Part shown: positions 55,495 through 64,000 of the stretch, piece after piece | Position numbering within the stretch: position 1 is the first letter of the stretch | How the letters are laid out: each line of letters opens with the position of its first letter | Assembly (NCBI RefSeq): GCF_027943255.1 | Contig: NC_072893.1 | Location: 98,277,784-98,341,783, forward strand | Source: Anastrepha obliqua | Taxonomy: Eukaryota; Arthropoda; Insecta; Diptera; Tephritidae | Reading direction: 5' to 3' | Length of the DNA: 64,000 nucleotides | Made by a program: the position numbers and the translations under genes | The notes under the pieces: generated by a model | The model's database searches: none | Told to the model about the DNA's origin: nothing | What the model saw: the letters and a program-made list of their open reading frames with translations, nothing else

Positions 55495-56842
55495 TACGTA
55501 TCGTGTGCATAACTAAATTATTGGTTCTGTTCATCATCAAAAGATTATTTTTTAATTTTATGCATGAATACAAATTAAACAATTTCAGTTCAAATGTTAT
55601 AAACCAACAGCAATTAAAATAACAGCCTACAACATAACAAATTATAATATATAAAAGCCTCAAAAATCATGGAATATATAAAATATTTGCACGCAGCGAA
55701 ATTATTTACTATTTGTGGGTGTGGGTAAATATAAAAGTAATGTAAATCAAAAGAGCTTAAAATCACTCGACAAACCTAATATGAAAAGCGGAATACAATA
55801 AACAAAGGTGAGTAAGAACAATGCAAACGATAATAAAAATTCAAGAGACGACCACTTCAAGAGGGAGAATGATAAAACAAATTTAATGAAAATTCCAAAA
55901 CGAGTATAAACAAATTTAAATAAAAGACTAAAAATAAAAAAAATTCATATTGAAAAGCAAATACTCCTAGACTATAAAAAATTTAAATTGAGAATTGAAA
56001 AAAAAACTGGACAAATACCACGATGCAGTTATATATGAACGCAAATAGTTGTACATTTTGACAGACTTGTTTTGACACGACCTTAACTGAATGTTGCATT
56101 TCGGAAGTATATATAGGGAAAACAAAATATTTCTGGGAATATTTTAAGTTGTCCCAACAACCGCTATGATAACTCTTCGTCAATATTTTTGCATTGCATA
56201 CAGTAACTTCCGAAACTGTTACGTTGGTTCAAAATAATAATAATAGTTCAAAACATAAATACTTTTATAAAGTTTTATTTACAGGGTTTCGAATTTATGT
56301 TTATTCTTTTTGTATAATTTTTGAGATTTTTCATGAGGAAGATCGTTTCAGTATTACCTTCATTCATTTATCATGAGTGGGAAATACAAAAAAATGGCAA
56401 CGTCGTTCTCGCTCGGAAAATGGAACTCAAACGTCAATCGAGTGTCTCCTAATAGATGTAGAGGTGAATATAGTAAAAATATACTGCTTTATTTATACAG
56501 TTCGCAATGAGAAACTCAAGAAAACTTGTGATAAGGTAGACAAAGAATGAGTACAAAAAACTATTGGGATTCAAGAGGACTACACGGCTCACTCTTAGGC
56601 CATGAATAAATCTAATTTTGCAATATTGTAATCCCATAAATATATAGTTTTTTCCCTGCCCAAATTGTTTTTATCTTTGGTTTATTTTTATAGGTTGTAT
56701 TCGTAAGGCTTTTCAGACTTTTGTAATACATCAGCTCGCATTAAATCAAAATATTCCTTGTATTATAGAAACTGAGCAGGTCGAAAAAAGAAGGAAATAG
56801 GGAGAAGAAAAAAGCAGAGTTGCAATCGCATTCATGCATATA
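55495..56842. other. Unassigned DNA
   Basis: No gene or element recognised. Confidence 0.4.
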
Positions 56843-57700
56843 AAGGGTGTTTTTTTTAGAGGCAAGGTTTCCAAGATGAAATAAAACGTATATAATTTAA
56901 TGTTATGGCCAAGAATTTAGCTTTATTATAAAGATAAGGGTTTGCCATTATGTTTTAAAAATGATTTCGGGCAAGTGGCCGCCGCGGCTGGCTCGAATAA
57001 ATTCCAGCCGAGAGGCCCAATTTTCGACCACTTTTTGCAGCAATTGGGGCCGTATGTCAACAATAACGCGCCGAATATTCTCTTCAAAGACGTCAATCGT
57101 CTCGGGCTTATCTGCGTAGACAAGCGACTTCACATAGCCCCACAAGAAATAGTCCAGCGGTGTTATATCGCACGATCTTGGAGGCCACGCCACAGGTCCA
57201 CGGCGCGAGATAATGCGCTCACCAAAAGTTTCCTTCAACAAATCGATTGTTGCGTTGGCTGTATGGCATGTAGCGCCGTCTTGTTGGAACCAAAGGTCGT
57301 CCACATCAACATCGTCCAATTCAGGCACGAAAAAGTCATTAATCATGGCTCTATAGCGCTCTCCATTGACTGTAACATTATGGCCGGCTTCATTTTTAAA
57401 GAAATATGGACCAATGATTCCCTCTGCCCATAGAGCACAGGAGGATGTTTTGAGGATGTAACGGCGTCTCAGCAATGGCTTGTGGATTATGTTCACTCCA
57501 AATGCGACAATTTTGCTTATTGACATACCCATTCAACCAAAAGTGAGCTTCATCGCTGAACAAAATTTTCGCGCTTGATCAGGTGTAAGTCTATTCATTA
57601 TGAAATGGCAAACCAAACTGAGCATAAATAAAGTGACAGCTGTCAAAAAGACCATCTACGAAAAAAGTAGTGCCAACTTGAAAACCTAACCTCTAAAAAC
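56843..57700 (-). mobile_element. DD41D mariner element, 5'-deleted
   Basis: The left end AAGGGTGTTTTTTTTAGAGG follows TA. At 57677-57699 CTTGAAAACCTAACCTCTAA matches the reverse complement of the inner left repeat, but the outer tip is lost. Enclosed is the C-terminal two thirds of the transposase (56948-57590, minus). Confidence 0.7.
56948..57590 (-). pseudogene. DD41D mariner transposase, N-terminally truncated
   Basis: After a frame break near 57470, the minus strand is open through GIIGPYFFKNEAGHNVTVNG, ERYRAMINDFFVPELD, LWFQQDGATCHTANATIDLL (second Asp), SCDITPLDYFLWGYVKSLVY (third Asp), NIRRVIVDIRPQLLQKVVEN and RGGHLPEIIFKT. Exactly 41 residues separate the second and third Asp. The first Asp lies upstream in a shifted frame (KxxFSxMKLTFG region). 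Well preserved C-terminus. Confidence 0.85.
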
Positions 57701-57849
57701 CTTGTAAATATTTACCCCTGTACTTATACCAGTACATCGCGGCCTTAACAGAACCAGGAGTAAAATTCCGGAGCCACAAAACATTGCCGAAAAACATCCT
57801 CAAAGAGGACTAATAGGAATATTTTGTGTTAATAAGGCTTTGTTGTCTA

Positions 57850-58330
57850 CCAGATTTAATTCATTTGATGTTTTGAATTTTATTATAATCGAGAATTTCG
57901 TTTCTCCGGAAGGAGATGTGCTCATATTTTTCGAGGTCATAAACATTGCGTGTAACATTATTGAAAGAAACATTAATTTTCTGAATTTTTTTTCTCTGTG
58001 CTTGATGTAATAGGTGTGGTACTACATGTACTACACGATTCTTAGTAGGCAATACATATGACTTTGCACTATTGAAGGAAATCAAATAATCATTTGCCCA
58101 TTGCGAAATTGCAGACAAGACATTTCTTATTTTAAAACATCCAACAAGACGAACATGACTAGACAAATACAAGTACAATTGAATGTCGTTAGCATAAGTA
58201 GGTTAATTGCCATACTGGGATACAGAGAATACATCATTGACAAAAACTAAACAAAATGGTACCAAGCACAGATTCTTGCGGCACACCGGAGGCAACGATA
58301 CAGGATTTAACGGAGGGAGCTTCACATATA
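57850..58330 (-). pseudogene. LINE reverse transcriptase palm fragment
   Basis: The minus strand gives VASGVPQESVLGTIL (palm motif GVPQGSxLGP), then, frame-shifted, YLYLSSHVRLVGCF and LSAISQWANDYLISFNSAKS. This is a jockey/CR1-like polymerase. The YADD box falls in a degraded stretch near 58190. Confidence 0.65.
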
Positions 58331-58829
58331 ACCTTAGGGTTTTCAACTCCTCTTCAAATTATAGTTTGTGTCGCTTAGCTCCTTAACTGGTATTGGTATC
58401 AACTGCTGCCTTTTTCCTTTCCATCAACGACAAAGATTCGGCATTTCTTTGCATTGTTTCCAAACTATGCCAATATACATATTCTTGAGAGAATCTTCAT
58501 CCACATATCCTTCATGCAGTTTAAATGCTTTAAGAGACCTAGGAGGCGTATCGATCCAAGAGGTTCAACTGGATTCAGCAGCCTGGTTTCGTCTTCTGTC
58601 TATACTATGAAAATAAAATTAATCATTAAATGCAAGTTCAATTTGCACTTGTTTATTTAATTATCTGTAACTATTTTCCTGCAGCTTGGGCTTTCTAGTT
58701 CCATTTTTGGTTGCTTCATCTCAAAACTTCTAACGCGAATTAATTTATTATTGTCTCGTATAAATCAGTTATAAGTCAGCTGATTGATAAAGCAGGGCCG
58801 TGTTTTGTGTTCTTTCCTGACAATGCATT
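58331..58829. other. Unassigned DNA
   Basis: No supported feature; two overlapping short frames at 58368-58660 lack recognisable content. Confidence 0.35.
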
Positions 58830-59747
58830 TTGACAGGGTTGAGTACAGAAGTAAACGAATTAAGCAATGTGGAAGGGCAACATTTTTTTTTAGAAACGAA
58901 ACCACCACAAGTCAAAAGCCTTGGAAAAATTGATGAGGCAAAAGTTAAATCACCGAAAAGTTTAGTCACCGTTGCCGGCTGTAGCTTACGTCGTAAAGTA
59001 TTTGAAAATGAATTGAAAATTTGGAAATTGTATTGGATAAGATAAAGTATTCAGAACACCAATGGAAAATTTGCGGGGATCTCAAAATCGCAACACTTCC
59101 TTTAAACCAACAATCAGGATGCACAAAATATCTTTGCTATCTATGTTTGTGGGATAGCACAGACAGAAAGAATCACTATGTGAAAAAAGAACAGCCTACG
59201 AGAGTGCAATTAAATGTCGGTACTCAAAATGTAATACGAAGACCATTAATTCAGCCTTCAAGCTATCTGCTACCGCCACTTCACATCAAATTAGGTCTCA
59301 TGAAACAGTATGTCAAAGCTCTGGACAAGGATGGTGATTGTTTTCAGTACTTGAGAGAAAAGTTTCCGGCGATAAGTGATGTCAAATTAAAAGAGGGAAT
59401 TTTTAATGGACCCCAAATTAGAACTCTATTTCAGGATGCTAATTTTATGGAATGAATGATACGGAGAGAGCAGCTTGGGTAAGTTTAAAAAATGTGTGTC
59501 ATAACTTTTTAGGAAATAATAAAAGTTAAAATTACAGGACTTAATGTATCTAAAATTACACTTCCTAGCTTCTCACATCGACGACTTTCCTGAGAATCTT
59601 GGGGAGTACAGTGAAGAACAGGGAGAACGTGTTCATCAAGACATAAGTGAAATAGAGACTAGGTATCAAGGAAATTGGCATATCAACATGATGGCAGACT
59701 ATTTCTGGACACTCAAAAGAGATATACCAAAAAATGATAACAAATGA
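58830..59747 (+). pseudogene. Second copy of the CACTGG-element protein
   Basis: Matches 7002-8715 in order: VEGQHFFLETKPPQVKSLG and LGKIDEAKVKSPKSLVTVAG (no counterpart in copy 1), then EHQWKICGDLKIATLPLN, GCTKYLCYLCLWDSTDRKNH, PPLHIKLGLMKQYVKALDKD and KLKEGIFNGPQIRTLFQD. After a likely intron (59478-59538, GTAAGT...TTACAG) come LKLHFLASHIDDFPENLG, EEQGERVHQDI and ETRYQGNWHINMMADYFWTL. It retains the PLHIKLGLMKQ block missing from copy 1. No terminal inverted repeats were found around it, and the N-terminal region is incomplete. Confidence 0.75.
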
Positions 59748-60485
59748 AAGAGAAATCCTCTCCGTAGATCATTTAAAAATGATAGAGTTCGATACCACCG
59801 GACAACAGTTTGAAAGTTAGGAAAATCATTCTTCTAATTCTTTTTATACGTCATTTTCATCATAAACAATACAATAAATTTTTTTAATTGTGTTTAAACG
59901 ATTTTTTTCCATTTTTTCAGCAGCAATTTTCTGCTATTTTATCCATTTTTTGCTATTTTATTCGAATTTTCGAAATTTTTTGGGGTTTTTTGCAATTTAC
60001 TCGAAATTGAAGGCTGGACGGCCCAAACTGACTTGAAATTCATATTCAGAGGGTCGAAAAACATGCCCGTAGATAGGTGGCGCCCGGTGTATAGACAACT
60101 TTTTTTTTGTGTGCCAGTGTTATTAAAGGCAATAGGGCAAAACTTTCAAAAAAGTTGTAGTGCTGCAATGAATGCTCCTTCGCGCAATACCTTCTTGGGA
60201 TAAATTTAGCCATTTTAATGTGTGTATTGCGACAGGGGAAGGAACGAAATATTTAACGTTACGTTGTGTGTGATGAAATAGTTAGAAGTATGTCAACGGG
60301 ATAAGTAGTGGTTAGAGAGTCAGAAACTAACTGAACATTAAGTTAACACCATAACTTTGTAAAAATTGCCTTTTCAAATCAAAATGTCAAACACATTATC
60401 AAAGGTGCCTTCGCACCAACCGCATTGAAAATTCCACGCGCCACCGAGATGTATGAACGCAATGATACATTCTTGCTTCGGCTGA
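59748..60485. other. Unassigned DNA
   Basis: TTTTTTGCTATTTTATTCGAATTTTC-like AT-rich text, probably the 3' flank of the neighbouring TE gene. Nothing else recognised. Confidence 0.4.
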
Positions 60486-60489
60486 CGGT

Positions 60490-60845
60490 CTTCCCATCGC
60501 TATAAACGCAGCTGACCATCATTATTATATTTTCATATGTGTCCAAAATTATGTAAAAAAATTTCAATCGGCGTAAAGTAGTTTTACTTTTTAATTTATT
60601 TTACAAGTTCGTCTGTTCAGCTGATGTATTTCCCCCCCTTCACGGCGCAGCTGACTATTTTTTTTATTCTACTAAATGTCAACAATACACAAAAAAAAAT
60701 TTCAGCCGGTATTAAAGGATTTGTTAAAAAAATTTTTTTACACGTTTCGCAGCATCCCACGCACGTACCCACCGCTACTGGACCAACTGACGGTTGGTTT
60801 CGCACTGCTCGTTCTTCACTGAAACGTGAAATGCTGTCAGCCAGC
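60490..60845 (+). repeat. Third copy of the TTA-element arm
   Basis: AAACGCAGCTGACCATCATT, GGCGTAAAGTAGTTTTACTT, ACGGCGCAGCTGACTATTTT, CACGTTTCGCAGCATCCCAC and CAACTGACGGTTGGTTTCG match the right arm at 31310-31580. The last blocks also match the left arm at 27560-27610 read in reverse. The TAGTCC tip is absent. Confidence 0.75.
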
Positions 60846-61278
60846 TGACAACGGCGTGCCATTGACAGCCACCGCCTTACAATTAAGTGCTGCCAGATGA
60901 TGCTTGAAGCTTGGGCTCGTGTCAAGCATGACTCCGAGATATTTAATCGCCTTCTGTGAAAACATTTCGTGCCAACTAACTGTAATCCTCATAACCCGTT
61001 TTTGCTTCCGTACATCTATGAGCACCTCCTCGGTTCTCTGGGCAGAGCCATCGCTGTACTCTCGCTGCTGCATCGTTAAAATTGCTTCCAGGTGATCTAA
61101 CCGTTGGTCAATAAGTACCAGCGCAATGTGATCAGTATATCTTACGGTCTCTGCCTTGTCGAGAAATATCAGTTTTATGACCAGTCGTGCATGACGTTCC
61201 AAAGTGCTTCCCCCGTTGATAGTTTCCCAGGCTATGTTTTCGACTGCTTTTGTAAAAGTAGCTAAAGTTGTTCAAATC
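60846..61278 (-). pseudogene. R1-type LINE reverse transcriptase fragment
   Basis: The minus strand reads VRYTDHIALVLIDQRLDHLE (YADD box reading YTDH), AQRTEEVLIDVRKQKRVMRI, FSQKAIKYLGVMLDTSPSFK and HHLAALNCKAVAVN. Upstream, a second frame has LWNVMHDW. This is the palm-thumb transition of R1-like elements. It is bounded by the TTA-arm copy on one side and the MULE on the other. Confidence 0.7.
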
Positions 61279-62322
61279 GATTCCCGGTCATTTTCCCGAA
61301 TCGAATTTCCCGAATGCCGCTGGCCCGAATGTCTAAAATTCCGAATAACCAAAATCCCGAATGCCATTTTCCCGAATGCCAGTTTCACGAATGGCTATGT
61401 CCCCGAAAAATAAAATTTTTTTTTTTAGTAATAAAGGATTTACTGCAATAAATTTTTGTAAAAGTGAACATATACATATTTGTAAACCAATTAGAGCACA
61501 ATATTATAAGAAATTGCTTTTAAATAGTCCAATACTCTGTTTTCTCTTCTATAATTATCGTAGGAAGCTGTGATCGCTTGGACTCTGCTTTGAAGCTGAT
61601 ACCATTTCTTCTTTGGTGCAGCTCTTACCGATCTCCCTAAACTTAACTCCGCAATAGCACACTCTGTATCGGCTTGCTCTTTTTGTATTTCTGTCAGAAG
61701 GGAGTACAAATCTGGGTGGTGTTTTCCCACTACTATCGCGAATCGGTTATGCCACCCCTCGCTGACGTTGTTCGTTCTGCAAGCTCCTTGGAGAGCAGCT
61801 TCATGTTGATTCCACAATTCGATTGGATATTGAGGCAAAATCTGTCTTCTACGGCCTCTTGCTGGTCGTCCTAGAACGTAATTTTCAGCAAAATAATCGA
61901 GGACAGGACGAAGTTCATCTGGTGAATTAATTAAAAGCAACTGAAAATTAGGCTTAACGTCATCTGGGGGAACATAAGCCAAAGACAACATCATGTGCAC
62001 ACTTCTCTTCAAATCTCGATTTAGCGGGTCATTGTAAGTTGCTTGGAGTCCTTCGGCTTGAACACGGCGATAGATGGATTGACCAAGGTGGAAAAAGCAG
62101 CAAGAGATTTGTACATCCGGGAATACCTCAGCACATGAATTGAGAATAGCCACCTCAAAAAATATTCGGTAAATTAGTTATTCGGGAAATTGGTTTTCGG
62201 GAAAATGGATCCGGGAAACTGGCATTCGGGAAAATGGCATTCGGGATTTTGGTTATTCGGAATTTTAGACATTCGCGCCAGCGGCATTCGGGAAATTCGA
62301 TTCGGGAAAATGACCGGATACC
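61279..62322 (-). mobile_element. Mutator-like (MULE) element, 1044 bp
   Basis: Perfect 9-bp duplications GTTCAAATC flank it (61270-61278, 62323-62331). The inverted ends (TCATTTTCCCGAATCG...) run for about 130 bp and are built from repeated CCCGAAT units. The gene inside is 61491-62153 (minus). It is inserted in the R1-like LINE. A 9-bp duplication is diagnostic for Mutator. Confidence 0.9.
61491..62153 (-). pseudogene. MULE transposase, C-terminal part
   Basis: A 220-codon open frame: MAILNSCAEVFPDVQISCCF, FHLGQSIYRRVQAEGLQATY, ENYVLGRPARGRRRQILPQY, PIELWNQHEAALQGACRTNN, VSEGWHNRFAIVVGKHHPDL and SLLTEIQKEQADTECAIAEL. The CxxHxxQ/FHLGQ and NNxxEGWH pattern is the end of insect FLYWCH-associated MULE transposases. 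The N-terminal zinc finger and the first catalytic residues are missing, so it is an internally deleted but otherwise uninterrupted copy. Confidence 0.85.
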
Positions 62323-62419
62323 GTTCAAATCAATCTTTGCTTACCAGGGGTCAAATGTTCCAACAGAAAAGAAATCTTAATAACAAAATGTAATTATTAT
62401 CTCTCTTGCTTATAGTTGC

Positions 62420-62594
62420 GAAAGCGCTTCCCAGCTTATAGACGATCCGGCGAATATAAACGGAAAACCTGAGTAAGATCGCCTGTCTGCTGAATTTGCG
62501 CCCCAATCGGCATCGACTACACCGTATAAATCTGCACCAGTCTTTTTGTACAGTAAACCTTGTTGCAAGGTACCCTTGATGTAACGCAAAATTC
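62420..62594 (-). pseudogene. copia RNase H fragment
   Basis: The minus strand reads RILRYIKGTLQQGLLYKKTG, YGVVDADWGANSADRRSYSG, and FAGSSISWEALSQL then stop. These match the copia reverse transcriptase-RNase H (LRYLKGT, DADWG, RRSYSG). It is cut at 62595 by the jockey poly(A). Confidence 0.8.
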
Positions 62595-64000
62595 TTTTTT
62601 TTTGTTTTTTTTTTTTAAACACTTTTATTGCAAGCTGTATACATACATTAAGCAATATTTGTAGAATAACTTAAACTAGCAGCTAGAGAATTTCAGTCGT
62701 TTATGGGATGCACCCAGTGGTACAACCCATTTCAGTTTTTCCCACTAAAAGAGGAGATCTGTGGTGGATTTTCTTTTGAGTCGGGTGAAAGCGATGGGAT
62801 TTGCTAGCATTTCCGTTATTAAGGAGTTAGAGTGAGCTAAGAGCCTGAGAGTGTGGCTATTTCTCTATTTCTTGCATAACAGTGGATATTTGAAGGTCAC
62901 GGTGTATTTGCGAGTTTGTAATATAATAGGGTGAGTTGGTGATCATTCTTAATGTTTTTGACTGAAATCGTTGTAAAATTTCGATATTGGAGTTTGCCGC
63001 AGTGCCCCAACTGAGAACTGCTGAGTATAAGAGCAATTTGCTTTCGACAGAAACTTGGGAATGACAATTTAAATGCAAGTGAAGGTCCCTGATTTTAATA
63101 CCAAGTACTTTTCTTTTTGAGAATATATGTGTTTTCCACGTTAATTTTCTATTTAGATTCATTCCTAGATATTTCGTTTCATTGCTTTGTGGAATTTCCA
63201 TATCGTTTAGTTTGACGGGTGTGCAAGTGTCTCGCTTAAGAGTGAATGTGACTTGTACTGATTTTGTTTCATTGGACTTTATTCTCCATTTTTTGAGCCA
63301 TTGGTTGATTTTGTCTCTTTTGTAGTTTAGAAGAAGCTGCTTGCGGAAAAGTGTCACTTGCTAGTAAAGCAGTGTCATCAGGAAATGTGCTTATAGTTAC
63401 TCCTTCAGTTTCGGGTAAGTCATATGTGTAGAGTAGGTAGAATATTGGCCCCACTACGCTTCGTTGGGGAACGCCCGCTGAACTTTCGCAGAGATCGGAG
63501 AGATGAGATCCTTCCTTGACGAAGAAATTTCGGTTATTAAGATAAGACTTTATAAGTATATAGAAGTTTATAGGGAAGGTGGTTTTAAATTTGTAGAGCA
63601 AACCGTCGTGACATACCCTGTCAAAACTTAGGCAATGTCGAGGAACGCTGCAGTGTAGTATGTTTTTGTTCGATTGCATTGTGAATGTATTCAACAATTC
63701 GATGAACTTGTTGTATAGTGCTGTGTTCTTTTCGAAAACCGAACTGATGATTGGGTGTTATTTTTCGTTCTTCGATTATCGGAAACAGTCTTTTAAGAAT
63801 AAGACATTCCATAAGTTTGGAAGTGATTGGTAGAAGGCTTATTGGACGATACGATTCAACTGAATCTGGTTTTTCGCCAGGTTTGAGGACCATTTTAATT
63901 TGAACCACTTTCCATTGGGCAGGAAAATTTCCAGTTAGTATAATTGCATTAAATAAATACGTTAACAGAGTAACTCCTATTTCTGGGAGCTTTTTTAGTA
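62595..64000 (-). mobile_element. Jockey-clade LINE, 3' part, runs off the window
   Basis: A poly(T) tract at 62597-62618 is the poly(A) tail of this minus-strand element. ORF2 continues to the window edge: PGEKPDSVESYRPISLLPIT, TPNHQFGFRKEHSTIQQVHR, SSAGVPQRSVVGPIFYLLYT, ISTFPDDTALLASD (FADD box reading FPDD), SNETKYLGMNLNRKLTWKTH and NSPYYITNSQIHRDLQISTV. Two frameshifts (near 63640 and 63320), but frames are long, so it is a rather young copy. It is inserted in the copia fragment. Confidence 0.85.

Noticed and set aside
1..64000. CRISPR arrays, prophages, operons, rRNA genes
   Set aside because: No regularly spaced direct repeats of that type, no bacterial gene order and no rRNA sequence; the content is eukaryotic TE sequence throughout.

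Overview
This 64 kb window is AT-rich, gene-poor eukaryotic DNA built almost entirely from transposable elements (TEs) nested in one another. The mix points to an insect and most likely a higher fly, perhaps a tephritid: mariner elements with a DD41D catalytic spacing, jockey-clade LINEs, an errantivirus-type env, PIF1-helicase Helitrons and a tRNA-headed SINE. The organism is inferred, not proven. No intact host gene was found. The only recognisable host-type coding sequence is a decayed polypeptide GalNAc-transferase (2194-2963, minus). One exon-like ORF (13326-13514, minus) is unidentified.

Layout. 1-3430: unassigned AT-rich DNA with a SINE scrap, an AT tandem repeat and the GalNAc-transferase relic. 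3441-9915: one jockey-clade LINE (plus) broken by two younger insertions, a 369-bp DD41D mariner MITE (3841-4209) and a 2.85-kb element with CACTGG ends and long inverted repeats (6426-9276). 9930-13500: a GC-rich stem-loop block, a SANT-domain MITE-like element and a 1.3-kb mariner. 14030-17335: a LINE split by a pogo-like element (14272-16771), itself carrying a 695-bp repeat. 18279-20760: an errantivirus remnant (env plus a possible LTR) interrupted by a 729-bp element with CACAGTG ends and a 5-bp target duplication. 20840-25625: LINE fragments, a Helitron fragment and a second copy of the 695-bp repeat. 27466-31689: a 4.2-kb element bounded by inverted repeats and TTA duplications, holding Helitron and jockey pieces. 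31690-37018: LINE, mariner and Helitron relics. 38160-40150: LINE reverse transcriptase. 40176-41992: a SINE cluster. 42396-44946: a Tigger-like element with a nearly complete DD41D element inside. 45680-54160: LINE, mariner, SINE, MITE and piggyBac fragments. 55265-64000: SINE, DD41D, LINEs, a second copy of the CACTGG-element protein, a 1-kb Mutator-like element with a perfect 9-bp duplication, a copia scrap, and a jockey element running off the right edge.

The best evidence comes from target-site duplications. At three sites (6426-9276, 14272-16771, 19462-20190), removing the inserted element and one copy of its duplication restores an uninterrupted reading frame in the older element. This fixes both element ends and the order of insertion. 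The least familiar elements are the CACTGG element, the RSS-like CACAGTG element and the 4.2-kb TTA element.
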